64,000 bases of DNA from the NCBI RefSeq assembly GCF_000513295.1, contig NC_023065.1, forward strand, positions 2,774,501-2,838,500, written 5' to 3'. The notes beneath the pieces were generated by a model, which ran no database searches, was not told the DNA's origin, and saw nothing but the letters and a program-made list of their open reading frames with translations. Every line of letters begins with the position of its first letter. Position 1 is the stretch's first letter. Made by a program: the position numbers and the translations under genes. Source of the stretch: Magnetospirillum gryphiswaldense MSR-1 v2. GTDB lineage: Bacteria; Pseudomonadota; Alphaproteobacteria; Rhodospirillales; Magnetospirillaceae. Below are positions 28,801 through 37,081 of the stretch, piece after piece.

Positions 28801-29802
28801 TCAGAATCCGGCCAGCACCACTTTGCCCATGGCATGACCGTCCTCGATCAGGGCATGAGCCCGGCGCAAAGTGGCAGCATCGATGGGACCAAGACTTTGC
28901 GCCTGGGTGCTGCGCAACACCCCCAGATCAACCAGTTCAGCCACCCGCTTCAGCAAAGTGTGCTGCGCGATCATGTCGTCAGTCTGGAACAGCGAACGGG
29001 TGAACATGAATTCCCAGTGGATGGAAATCGCCTTGCGTTTGAACAGGCCGATATCGAAGCCCTTGGGGTCGTCGATCAACCCCAACGCCCCTTGCGGGGC
29101 AATGATCTCGGCCAGAGCCGCCTGATGCTGGTCGGTGTTGGTCAGGGCCAGGATCAGGCCTGCGCCGCCCAGACCCAGCCCTTGCCACTGCCCGACCAGA
29201 TCCTGCCCATGGTCGATAACGTGATGAGCGCCCAAATCCAGACACCATTGCCGGCTTTGCGGGCGTGAGGCGGTGGCGACCACCGTCAGGCCGGTCAATT
29301 GCCGGGCCAGTTGAATGGCCGCCGACCCCACCCCGCCGGCACCGCCGATGATCAACAGGCTGCGCGTATCTTCAGCGGTGACGCCCAAGCGGTCGAACAG
29401 CAATTCCCAGGCGGTGATGAAGGTCAGCGGCATGGCGGCGGCGGCGGCAAAATCCAGGCTGGCCGGCATCGGGCCGACGATGCGTTCGTCGACCAGATGC
29501 AATTGGCTGTTGGTACCGGGGCGGTCGAGGGCACCGGCATAAAACACCCGGTCACCGACCTTGAACAAGCTGACCTCGGGGCCGGTGGCGACGACCACGC
29601 CGGCGGCGTCGTAGCCCAGAACCTTGACGGCACCACCAGGATCGACATTGCGACGCACCTTGGTGTCCACCGGATTGACGGCGATGGCTTCGATCCGCAC
29701 CAGCAGGTCACGGCCTTGGGCGACCGGATCGGGCAGGTCCACATCTTCCAAGGCGGCGGGATCGGTGATGGGCAGGCTGTGGCGATAAGCGATGGCACGC
29801 AT
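28801..29802 (-). CDS. Zinc-type alcohol dehydrogenase-like NADPH quinone reductase
   Basis: A 333-residue medium-chain dehydrogenase/reductase of the zinc-free, quinone-oxidoreductase-like branch (ZADH1/YogA-like). It has the GroES-like N-terminal domain ([34 protein letters not shown]) and a Rossmann domain ([20 protein letters not shown]). The zinc ligands of true alcohol dehydrogenases are absent. It is divergent from an HxlR regulator over a short spacer with a palindrome, an arrangement common for quinone- or aldehyde-responsive reductases. Start ATG 29802, with GGAG upstream. Confidence 0.88.
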   Translation of the reverse strand: MRAIAYRHSLPITDPAALEDVDLPDPVAQGRDLLVRIEAIAVNPVDTKVRRNVDPGGAVKVLGYDAAGVVVATGPEVSLFKVGDRVFYAGALDRPGTNSQLHLVDERIVGPMPASLDFAAAAAMPLTFITAWELLFDRLGVTAEDTRSLLIIGGAGGVGSAAIQLARQLTGLTVVATASRPQSRQWCLDLGAHHVIDHGQDLVGQWQGLGLGGAGLILALTNTDQHQAALAEIIAPQGALGLIDDPKGFDIGLFKRKAISIHWEFMFTRSLFQTDDMIAQHTLLKRVAELVDLGVLRSTQAQSLGPIDAATLRRAHALIEDGHAMGKVVLAGF

Positions 29803-29884
29803 GAGTTGGGCTCCGCTGACTGGGGTGCGCCATATATGGACCTTTACTGATCCATCTCGCAAGAATGCACATTTTTGGTGTATA

Positions 29885-29900
29885 GTATCAAAAAAGATAC
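29885..29900. promoter_or_regulatory. Palindromic operator between reductase and HxlR gene
   Basis: GTATC-AAAAAA-GATAC, a perfect 5-base inverted repeat with a six-base centre, 15 bases before the regulator ATG. The site is well placed for autoregulation and for control of the divergent reductase. Confidence 0.6.
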
Positions 29901-29914
29901 CATTGAGGTTTTCC

Positions 29915-30268
29915 ATGGCGCACAAGGTCTATGATTGCTCACCCGGCTGCCCGGTCGAAGCGACTTTGGAGAAGATCGGCGGCAAGTGGAAGGGCGTGGT
30001 GCTCTATCACCTGCTGGAAGGTGTGCATCGCTTCAGCGAATTGCGCCGCAAGCTGCCCAACGTCACCCAGCGTATGCTGACCAAGCAATTGCGCGAGTTG
30101 GAAGACGCCGGGTTGGTGCTGCGCACGGTCTATGCCGAAGTGCCGCCGCGGGTTGAATATTGCCTGACCGATCTGGGTGAGACCTTGCGCCCGGTGGTGG
30201 TGGCCTTGAAGACGTGGGGCGATACCCATGGCGGGTCCACCAATCATCTGCACTCGTCGGCCGCTTGA
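29915..30268 (+). CDS. HxlR-family transcriptional regulator
   Basis: A 117-residue winged-helix regulator of the HxlR/YodB type. The signature [25 protein letters not shown] starts at about residue 12 with the conserved sensor-type cysteine, preceded by a second cysteine two to four residues away (CSPGC). The recognition region [29 protein letters not shown] follows. YodB-like members sense quinones or aldehydes through that cysteine. Divergent from the reductase gene, which is the likely target. Confidence 0.92.
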   Translation: MAHKVYDCSPGCPVEATLEKIGGKWKGVVLYHLLEGVHRFSELRRKLPNVTQRMLTKQLRELEDAGLVLRTVYAEVPPRVEYCLTDLGETLRPVVVALKTWGDTHGGSTNHLHSSAA

Positions 30269-30285
30269 CCAAGGGGGAGAACGTC

Positions 30286-30585
30286 ATGTTGTTCCAGTCC
30301 AAAACCGACACCACCCCCACGGCCCGCGACCGGCGCAACCGCATGGCCGGATTGTGGGCTGCGGAGTTGTTGGGCTTGCTGGGCCATGCCGCCCGCGATT
30401 ACGCCCACGATCTGACCCACGCCCACGCTCAGGATCACGATGGCGACGGCGACGAAAAGCTGATCCAACGCCTGGGCAAGGATTTGCGCGGCAAGGTCGA
30501 TATCCACGAAATCCGGGAAAAGCTGTCCCACCTGCTGCACGAGGCCGGGCGGCAATTGCACCATCAGGATCCGGACAAACACTGA
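30286..30585 (+). CDS. DUF1476 (ATP synthase zeta-subunit-like) protein lacking the N-terminal inhibitory segment
   Basis: A 99-residue protein. Residues 14-95 resemble DUF1476, the alphaproteobacterial ATPase inhibitor subunit zeta: RRNRMAGLWAAELLGLLGHAARDYAHDL, then GDGDEKLIQRLGKDLRGK and IREKLSHLLHEA. Authentic zeta subunits start with a conserved FdxRe-aFEnkfA-like inhibitory stretch of about 20 residues. Here that part is replaced by a short unrelated MLFQSKTDTTPTA. A His/Asp-rich insertion (HAHAQDHDGDGDE) is also unusual. It lies 17 bases after the HxlR gene. Function is open. Confidence 0.65.
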   Translation: MLFQSKTDTTPTARDRRNRMAGLWAAELLGLLGHAARDYAHDLTHAHAQDHDGDGDEKLIQRLGKDLRGKVDIHEIREKLSHLLHEAGRQLHHQDPDKH

Positions 30586-30606
30586 TCACCCTATGCCTTT
30601 CCGATC

Positions 30607-30650
30607 GACGAAGCCGAAGAGGGCAGCCCTCTTCGGCTTCGTCCGTTTTG
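30607..30650 (+). terminator. Terminator after the DUF1476-like gene
   Basis: A perfect 17-base stem (30607-30623 with 30627-30643, loop CAG) followed by CGTTTTG. Confidence 0.8.
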
Positions 30651-30689
30651 GAACTTCATCAAAAAGCGATAAAAAACCCCTTGCCATCT

Positions 30690-30708
30690 GCAAATGCGAA
30701 TGACTATC
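30690..30708 (+). promoter_or_regulatory. Fur-box-like sequence
   Basis: GCAAATGCGAATGACTATC agrees with the classical 19-base Fur box at 13 positions. It lies 30 bases before the start of a Fur-ArsR hybrid regulator. Confidence 0.5.
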
Positions 30709-30738
30709 ATCCGCGTCAAAGAGCAGGTGGAGGAACTC

Positions 30739-31269
30739 ATGACGACCCAAGGAATGGATACAGCCGTTGCCGCCCTGCGTCAGGCCGGGCTGATGCCGAC
30801 GCGGGAAAGGTTGTTGGTGGCCGGACTGGTGTTTTCCGGTCCGCTGATCACCCTCAACCCCGGAGAATTGCGGGAACGCGCGCTGGATCAGGGATTGTAT
30901 TTGAGCGAGGGCGAGGTCGGCAGCGCCTTGGCCGAGTTGAGCCAAGCGGGAGTGTTGCCGAAGATGTTGTCCGGTTCCGGGTCCAGCCCCACCAATTTGC
31001 GACGGATCGCCGCCGCCTTGCAGGCCATGGGCAACCATCACCGGCTGCTGGTGCTGGTGGAACTGGCCCAGGGCGAACGCTCCGTCGGCGAATTACGCCG
31101 AGCCGTGGGCCTGCGCCCGTCGGCCCTGTCCCAGCATCTGGCCAAGCTGCGCATCGGTGGCTTGGTGCGCACGCGCCGCGACGCCACCCGCATTTACTAT
31201 TCGCTGTACTCACCAGAGGTACTGACCGTCTTGCGCGGTTTTGGCTGTCTGACCACCAAGTCAGACTGA
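30739..31269 (+). CDS. Hybrid Fur-like / ArsR-like transcriptional regulator
   Basis: A 176-residue regulator with two different winged-helix halves. Residues about 15-75 (LMPTRERLLVAGLVFSG, then GELRERALDQGLYLSEGEVGSALAELSQAGVL) follow the pattern of the Fur N-terminal DNA-binding domain. Residues about 85-176 are ArsR-type: GNHHRLLVLVELAQGERSVGELRRAVGL, then SALSQHLAKLRIGGLVRTRRDATRIYYSL. The Fur dimerisation domain and its metal-binding histidines are missing, and the ArsR half lacks an obvious CxC metal site. ATG 30739 has GGAGG upstream; an earlier ATG at 30694 would put a Fur-box-like sequence inside the gene. Confidence 0.75.
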   Translation: MTTQGMDTAVAALRQAGLMPTRERLLVAGLVFSGPLITLNPGELRERALDQGLYLSEGEVGSALAELSQAGVLPKMLSGSGSSPTNLRRIAAALQAMGNHHRLLVLVELAQGERSVGELRRAVGLRPSALSQHLAKLRIGGLVRTRRDATRIYYSLYSPEVLTVLRGFGCLTTKSD

Positions 31270-31364
31270 AGTTGGACGTCACATAACGCGTCTGGCGTTT
31301 TGTCGTCGGACGCGTTATCACCCCGATCATCCGTCTTGATATTTGGGTGTCTGGGGATTTTTGC

Positions 31365-32087
31365 ATGATTCTGGAACGCCGTGTCCTCGTTTTCCCGCGT
31401 GCCGATTTTCTCGACGCCATGCGTCGTTATGGCGAACGCACCGGCAAGGCCATGCCCGATGTGCCACCCATGGCCATCAGTTTCGACCCGGCCCAGGATG
31501 TGGCCCTGACCGTGACCTTCGCCGCCACGCGCGGTGGGGTCGAGACCCGCTTCGCCTTCTCGCGCGAGGATGTGGGGCAGTCGCTGACCGATCATTGCCG
31601 CGCCCACAAGGTGCCGCTGCCCAAGGACGTGTCCAAGCAAGTGGAAAAGTTCAAGGATGGCGCCGCTTTGTCCATGCAGATCGGCTCGCCCGGTATGCAT
31701 GTGATGATCATCGACGACCAGGAGGTCATGCGCAATATCATCAAGAAGCTGCTGTCCAAGGCCAACCCCGCCCAGATCACCGAAGCCACCGACGGCGCCC
31801 AGGCGTTGGAGATGCTGCGTTCGGGCGAGGTCGATCCCGACGTCATCTTGTGCGACCTGCACATGGAAAAAATGGACGGCAGCCAGTTTCTCAAGGAATT
31901 GCGGGCCGACAAGACCAATCTGAACAACCGCAAGCCGGTGCTGATCCTGACCGGCGACAAGAACGAGCAGGCGCACGAAATCACCCGGCAGATGGGCGCC
32001 TCCAAGGTGCTGACCAAGCCCATCTCCGCCGACGACCTGATCAAGCAGATCATGCTGGTTCAAGGCTATTTCGAGGCCGGCAAGTAA
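31365..32087 (+). CDS. Response regulator with novel N-terminal domain
   Basis: A 240-residue protein. Residues about 114-235 are a receiver domain: acidic pair in VMIIDDQEVM, phosphorylatable aspartate in ILCDLHMEKMDG, threonine in ILTGDK, and the conserved lysine in LTKPIS. The first 110 residues are not a domain I recognise and contain no output helix-turn-helix; they are mixed alpha/beta and end in a lysine-rich helix. The receiver being C-terminal suggests stand-alone signalling or regulation of the N-terminal part. ATG 31365 is preceded by GGGGA; ATG 31347 would add six residues. Confidence 0.85.
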   Translation: MILERRVLVFPRADFLDAMRRYGERTGKAMPDVPPMAISFDPAQDVALTVTFAATRGGVETRFAFSREDVGQSLTDHCRAHKVPLPKDVSKQVEKFKDGAALSMQIGSPGMHVMIIDDQEVMRNIIKKLLSKANPAQITEATDGAQALEMLRSGEVDPDVILCDLHMEKMDGSQFLKELRADKTNLNNRKPVLILTGDKNEQAHEITRQMGASKVLTKPISADDLIKQIMLVQGYFEAGK

Positions 32088-32155
32088 CCTCTTCCCCCGT
32101 GCGGTTAATCTGGGCAATATAACCTCTGGTATAAGAGCTCACATGGGGGTGAGCG

Positions 32156-33865
32156 ATGTTCGAGCGTGTCTCCATCAGACTGCGCCTTTACTCCCTTGCC
32201 CTGACCATGCTGGCTCTGGCCGGAGTGATCGGTGCCAGCGGCCTGAACGCGCTGCACGATCGCCTGCTGATCGAGCGGCAGAATCAAAGTCGCATGCTGG
32301 TCCAGGGCGCCTTGGGCTATATGGACCGCCTGGACGGCATGGTCCGCGCCGGAGCCTTGACCCAGGGCGAGGCCATGGACCGCGCCATCAACGCCGTCGC
32401 CGCCATGTCGGCTCGCCAGGGTGATTATCTGTGGATCAATGATTTGCAGCCCCGGGTTATCTGGCACCCCATGGGAAGCTGGATGGGGCGCGACGTTTCC
32501 GATTTCACCGACAGTGATGGCCGCTATCTGTTCCGCGAGTTCGTCGACCGCACCAACGGCACTGGCGGCACCTTCGTCCATTATTCCTGGCCCGACCCGA
32601 AAACCGGCCAGATTGGCGCCAAGATATCCTATGTGGAACGCTTCGCCCCCTGGGGCTGGGTGGTGGGATCGGGCCTGTACCTGGACGATCTGCACCAGGC
32701 CTGGCGCCAGGGAGCCGTCGGTTGGGGCCTCACTGCCGGGCTGGCCTTGCTGGTCTGCATGGCCTTGGCCTGGGTGCTGGGACAGTCCATCACCAAGCCC
32801 TTGGGCAGGATCACCCGATCCATGCGTCTGCTGGCCCAAGGCCATGACGTCGAGGTGCCGGAAACCAACCGGGGCGACGAAATCGGCGACCTGACCCGGG
32901 CCATGGCGGTGTTCCGGCAACACCTGATCCAGCGCGAGGAAGCGCGGCAGGCCCATGACCGGGTGCTGGCCCAGGCCAAGACGGTGTTCGACCATATCTC
33001 GGAAGCGGTGATGCTGACCGACGAAGCCAACCGCATCATCATGGTCAACCCGTCTTTTGCTCGCATCACCGGGTATTCACTGAACGAGGTGGTGGGCAAG
33101 ACCCCCGATATTTTGTCTTCGGGCCGCCACGACGACAGCTTTTATCAGGCCTTGTGGCGCGAATTGCGGGAAAGCGGGGAATGGCATGGCGAAATATGGA
33201 ACCGCACCAAAAGCGGCGCCATTTACCCGGAATCCCTGTCCATCACCCAATTGCGCCAACCCGATGGCCGCATGGATGGCTATGTGGCCACCTTCATGGA
33301 CATCACCGACCGCAAACGGCGGGAAGCGCGGGTGCGCTGGCGGGCTGAACACGATTCGCTGACCGGACTTTGCAACCGCGCCCAATTCGAGGCCCGGCTG
33401 GCTGACGCCGTGCGAATCGCCGCTGACAGTTCGTCGCTGGCGGCGGTGATGTACCTGGACCTGGACGGCTTCAAGCCGGTCAACGACAGCCTGGGTCATG
33501 CCGCCGGCGACCAAGTGTTGAAGCGGGTGGCAAAGCGCATCGAGGCGGCGGTACGCGGCGACGACGTGGTGGCGCGACTGGGCGGCGATGAATTCGTCGT
33601 GCTGGTGGAAGGATTGGCGGCCGCCGACGATGTCGCCCGCATCGCCGCCAAGCTGGTCGACTCGCTGGCGCAGCCCTTCAATATCGACCACCAGTCGGTC
33701 ACCATCGGCGTCAGCATCGGTATCGCCCTGTTTCCGCGCGACGGCACCGACCCCGCGACCCTGCTGGTCGCCGCCGATACCGCCATGTATCAGGCCAAAC
33801 ACCAGGGCCGTGGCGGCTTCGCCTTTGCCCAACCGGGGCAGGTGCTGGTATCGGTCGAGGGATAA
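32156..33865 (+). CDS. Cache-HAMP-PAS-GGDEF diguanylate cyclase
   Basis: A 569-residue membrane sensor. A first membrane helix (about 12-32) is followed by a single-Cache periplasmic domain (QGDYLWINDLQPRVIWHP, then FAPWGWVVGSGLYLDD). A second membrane helix (about 190-212) leads to HAMP (about 213-265), a PAS domain (about 275-395, VFDHISEAVMLTDEANRIIMVNPSFARITGYS) and a GGDEF domain (about 400-565). The catalytic LGGDEF is intact, so it should make c-di-GMP from GTP. YLDLDGFKPVNDSLGHAAGD is the usual metal/GTP segment. There is no EAL domain. Confidence 0.94.
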   Translation: MFERVSIRLRLYSLALTMLALAGVIGASGLNALHDRLLIERQNQSRMLVQGALGYMDRLDGMVRAGALTQGEAMDRAINAVAAMSARQGDYLWINDLQPRVIWHPMGSWMGRDVSDFTDSDGRYLFREFVDRTNGTGGTFVHYSWPDPKTGQIGAKISYVERFAPWGWVVGSGLYLDDLHQAWRQGAVGWGLTAGLALLVCMALAWVLGQSITKPLGRITRSMRLLAQGHDVEVPETNRGDEIGDLTRAMAVFRQHLIQREEARQAHDRVLAQAKTVFDHISEAVMLTDEANRIIMVNPSFARITGYSLNEVVGKTPDILSSGRHDDSFYQALWRELRESGEWHGEIWNRTKSGAIYPESLSITQLRQPDGRMDGYVATFMDITDRKRREARVRWRAEHDSLTGLCNRAQFEARLADAVRIAADSSSLAAVMYLDLDGFKPVNDSLGHAAGDQVLKRVAKRIEAAVRGDDVVARLGGDEFVVLVEGLAAADDVARIAAKLVDSLAQPFNIDHQSVTIGVSIGIALFPRDGTDPATLLVAADTAMYQAKHQGRGGFAFAQPGQVLVSVEG

Positions 33866-33906
33866 GGGTATGGTGTCGCTCCCGTCGTCAAGGGTACCCC
33901 ATCCCC

Positions 33907-34710
33907 ATGAGCCTGAACCGTTATTCCACCGAACTGGCCCAATCCTTTTTCCTGCCGCTTGAACAGCCCGGCCCCTGGCTGCGCGCCATCGCGCCTTGGT
34001 TCGTGCTGGCACTGGCCGCCCATTTCGCCGTCGGCCTGGGGTTGCCCGGGGGCGGATTGATCCCCTTCGGGCTGAACGGACTGGCCTTCGGCGCCTTTGC
34101 CGTCACCTGGCAACGCTTCGTCGCCCTGGGGGAGGAGCCGGGCCGGCCGGTGGCCATCCGCATCGGCCTGCGCCATCTGCTGTGGGCCTTGGCCTATCAA
34201 TTGCTGTTGGGTTTCGAAAGCTTTCCGATCCTGCTGCTGAGCTCCAGCCTGGCCGATATGGAAAGCGGCAAGATCATCGGCATCGCCGTGCAGGAAGCCT
34301 TTCAATTGCTGATCGGCATCATGTTCCTGATCCTGCCGCACATCGCCCTTTACCAGCGCGGTGAGGGCAAAAGCGGCGCATCGTTGCAGGAAATGACCCT
34401 GGCCGGCGGCATTTCCGTCGGTTTCGGCTATGTGCTGGCCAACCTGCCCTTCCTGGTCATCTCGTTGGCCTGGGCCGATCTGGTCGGACAATTGCCGGCT
34501 GGCCAAGGCACCGAAATCGCTGCCGGTCTGGTGCAATTCGTCCTGTCTTTCGCTGCCCTGACGGTATCTTCGGCCTATTTCGCCAAGGTTTGGCTGCGGC
34601 TGCGCGTCGAAGCCCCGCGCCTGGGCCGCCCGGCACCGGAAACCGACGACACCGAGGGACAGCCGGACAAGCCGCGCCGCACCGAACGGCTGCAAAAGCG
34701 CAAACGCTGA
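33907..34710 (+). CDS. Polytopic membrane protein of unknown function
   Basis: A 267-residue inner-membrane protein with about six hydrophobic segments and a charged C-terminal tail (about residues 235-267, rich in Arg, Lys and Asp/Glu). I do not recognise a family signature. The segment FGLNGLAFGAFAVTWQRFVALGEEPGRP, with a conserved-looking loop before a helix, resembles uncharacterised alphaproteobacterial membrane proteins. It starts 41 bases after the diguanylate cyclase stop and its end is convergent with the next gene, three bases away. Confidence 0.75.
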   Translation: MSLNRYSTELAQSFFLPLEQPGPWLRAIAPWFVLALAAHFAVGLGLPGGGLIPFGLNGLAFGAFAVTWQRFVALGEEPGRPVAIRIGLRHLLWALAYQLLLGFESFPILLLSSSLADMESGKIIGIAVQEAFQLLIGIMFLILPHIALYQRGEGKSGASLQEMTLAGGISVGFGYVLANLPFLVISLAWADLVGQLPAGQGTEIAAGLVQFVLSFAALTVSSAYFAKVWLRLRVEAPRLGRPAPETDDTEGQPDKPRRTERLQKRKR

Positions 34711-34712
34711 AC

Positions 34713-36386
34713 CTACGCCGCCACGTCTTGGCCGGTCAGATGGAAGCCGTTGCCGCCCCCGGCCTTGACCAGGCCTTGGGCGGCGCGGGCGGCCTTCAAC
34801 AACTGGGTGAAACCCCGCCCGTCCTGCGGCGCCTGAGCGATACCCACCGACACCGATATCCCGATCTTGCTGTCGCCGACGCTAAGGGCTGCGTGCATGG
34901 CCTCGATGATGCGGGTGGCGACGGCGCGGATTTCAGCCACCCCTGAATAATCCTCCATCAGCACGGCATAATCGTCGCCGCCCAAACGCGCGACCATGTC
35001 GGCACCACGCACCACCTTCATCAGCCGAAGCGCGATGAAACGCAGGATTTCGTCACCGGCAACCATGCCGTGGGCGGCATTGACCTGGGCAAAATCATCC
35101 ACGTCCACCACCAGCAAGGCCACCGGACGGCCGGTGCGCGACGCCTTGGCCAGCATCCTGGACGCCTGTTCGGCCAGCAGGTCGTGATCGGCCAGATTGG
35201 TCAACGGGTCATGCATGGGCAGGAAACGGGCGCCGCGCTGATTGCGGCTGTGTTCAACCACGTCATGCATGATGGCGACAAAATTAAGGATGCGCCCAGA
35301 ATCGTCGCGGATGGCGGAAATGCGCTCGTAGACCACCAGCACCTCGCCATTGGCGCGGCGGTTCCACACTTCGCCTTCCCACGCACCGCCATTGATCAGG
35401 CGGCTCCACATATCGGCGAAAAATTCGTCGTCGTGATGGCCAGACTTCAAGATCGACGCCTTCTGGCCGACCAGATCGGCGGCGGCATAACCGCTGATGG
35501 TGCAAAGAGCGGCGCTGGCCAGAACGATCCGACCGCTGTGATCGGTGATCAGCACCGCTTCCCGGCTGGTATCGAACACCTTGGCCATCAACTCGCGCGA
35601 ACGCTGGACCTCGTCCGCCATCACCGCTACCTGACGTAAGGATTCCACCGCCTCGGCCAATTGCCCCAACTCATCCGCCCGATCGGTGTGCGATACGTCG
35701 CGGTCGAAATCGCCCCGGCGAATGGCATGCACCCCCGCCACCAGATCGCGCAAAGGCACGGCTACCGACCGCGCCAGCCAGAAAACCCCGGCGATCAACA
35801 CCAGCCCCAGGGGCACCACCACCATGGCGAATTGCCGGGCCCGCTTGGCGAACATGGTCTGGACGTCGTCCACATAGGCGCCGGAACCGACAACCCAGCC
35901 CCACGGCGCGAACAGGCGCACCGCCGATGTTTTTTCCACCGACTCACCGCCATGGACGCGGGGATAGCGATAGCGGACCGTGCCCACCCCCTGCGCGGCA
36001 ACGTCGGCAAGGCGGGACAGCAGGGGACGCCCCTCGACGTCCACCAGGTCACGCGGCACCGTGCCCTCCAGATGGGGAAAGCCAGGATTGACGATGAAAC
36101 CGCCATCCAATCCCAGAACAAAAATATAATCGCCGTTATCATAGCGCAGGGCGCGCAGGGTAGCCTTGGCCTGATCCTGGGCCGCCTTCAGGTCCATCTG
36201 ACCTTCAAGGCGCCGGGCATCGATCTGTTGCAGCATGCTGACGGTCAGGTCGACGACGCTGGCGTTGCGCGCCTCGTAAGCGGCCAGGACCACCTTGCGC
36301 TGTTCCAGCAGCGACAGAGTGAACAAAGCGATGAAGGCAGCAACACCGATCATCACGGCCAGTACAAACTTTTCACGAATGCCCAT
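34713..36386 (-). CDS. Cache-HAMP-PAS-GGDEF protein with altered GGDDY motif
   Basis: A 557-residue membrane sensor with the same layout as the cyclase at 32156. It has an N-terminal membrane helix, a single Cache domain (YDNGDYIFVLGLDGGFIVNP, then LFAPWGWVVGSGAYVDD), a second helix, HAMP, PAS (VFDTSREAVLITDHSGRIVLASAALCTISGYA) and a GGDEF-type domain. The active motif reads LGGDDY, not GGDEF, and the DPLTNL start lacks the usual following NR. The acidic catalytic residue at the fourth position remains, so activity is uncertain. ATG 36386 (MGIREKF) is preferred to an upstream codon at 36416. Confidence 0.9.
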   Translation of the reverse strand: MGIREKFVLAVMIGVAAFIALFTLSLLEQRKVVLAAYEARNASVVDLTVSMLQQIDARRLEGQMDLKAAQDQAKATLRALRYDNGDYIFVLGLDGGFIVNPGFPHLEGTVPRDLVDVEGRPLLSRLADVAAQGVGTVRYRYPRVHGGESVEKTSAVRLFAPWGWVVGSGAYVDDVQTMFAKRARQFAMVVVPLGLVLIAGVFWLARSVAVPLRDLVAGVHAIRRGDFDRDVSHTDRADELGQLAEAVESLRQVAVMADEVQRSRELMAKVFDTSREAVLITDHSGRIVLASAALCTISGYAAADLVGQKASILKSGHHDDEFFADMWSRLINGGAWEGEVWNRRANGEVLVVYERISAIRDDSGRILNFVAIMHDVVEHSRNQRGARFLPMHDPLTNLADHDLLAEQASRMLAKASRTGRPVALLVVDVDDFAQVNAAHGMVAGDEILRFIALRLMKVVRGADMVARLGGDDYAVLMEDYSGVAEIRAVATRIIEAMHAALSVGDSKIGISVSVGIAQAPQDGRGFTQLLKAARAAQGLVKAGGGNGFHLTGQDVAA

Positions 36387-36576
36387 CAAGACCCCTGGCC
36401 GCAACAGCAACACCAAACGATGGTATTAACTATATACTTTTTTCCAGGCGACTTTCAGCAGTAACAATGCAAATGCACAAACATTTAGTTGAATACGTCG
36501 CAAACAATAAGAATGGAGCAACAACAGATTTCAATGCTGTCTACGATTCATTCACGGAACATTTACGAAGGCAAAA

Positions 36577-36603
36577 GAAAAGCCCGGTCAAACTGACCGG
36601 GCC
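36577..36603 (-). terminator. Terminator of the lipoprotein gene
   Basis: On the minus strand GGCCCGGTCAG pairs with CTGACCGGGCT-type sequence and is followed by TTTTCTTTTG. Confidence 0.8.
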
Positions 36604-36631
36604 TCGATACGTCTCACCGGAAAAACAGCAA

Positions 36632-36991
36632 TCACTCGCCCTTGTCCGGCACCCACTCGGCCACGACCCAGGTACCATCGGCCCCCTTGCAAGCGGTGAC
36701 CTGACGGGCGGCGCCGTCACGTTCATGCTTCAACGGCTGGCACTGGCGGCGGGCCCGGTCGGGATAGGCAGGGCCGCTGGCCGACACCGCACCGTAAGAA
36801 CTCTCCGACACCGCCCAGGTCTGGGCCTTGCCGCTTTCCGACGCCGCCAGCAGGGCACGCGCATTCTCGCCGTCGGACTTGTAATTGAAGTTGGCGGGGG
36901 AATGCCCGGAAATGCCGCTCTCATAGGGCTGCACGGCACAGGCGCCGACGGACACGGCGATGGCGGCGGCAATGGCAAGCTTGGCATACAT
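36632..36991 (-). CDS. Small lipoprotein
   Basis: A 119-residue exported lipoprotein. Residues 1-17 form a signal peptide with lipobox VGAC (Cys 18 would be acylated). The mature part is polar with two cysteines (RQCQPL, VTACKGADGTWV), which may form a disulfide. The C-terminal pattern with CQPL...DGTWVVAEW resembles small surface-antigen-like lipoproteins common in proteobacteria. It is monocistronic with a terminator after it. Function unknown. Confidence 0.8.
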   Translation of the reverse strand: MYAKLAIAAAIAVSVGACAVQPYESGISGHSPANFNYKSDGENARALLAASESGKAQTWAVSESSYGAVSASGPAYPDRARRQCQPLKHERDGAARQVTACKGADGTWVVAEWVPDKGE

Positions 36992-37081
36992 GGCGCGAAT
37001 TCCCTATCCCCTGCCCTCGCCGTTCTGGCGAGGAACCGATACCATGAGTCTTACCAAATGGTTAAGACCTTGGGAAGAGAC

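Noticed and set aside
26538-29003. An 821-codon plus-strand frame
   Set aside because: Most of it is antisense to lepA. Only the first 120 codons lie in non-coding sequence and they match nothing I know.
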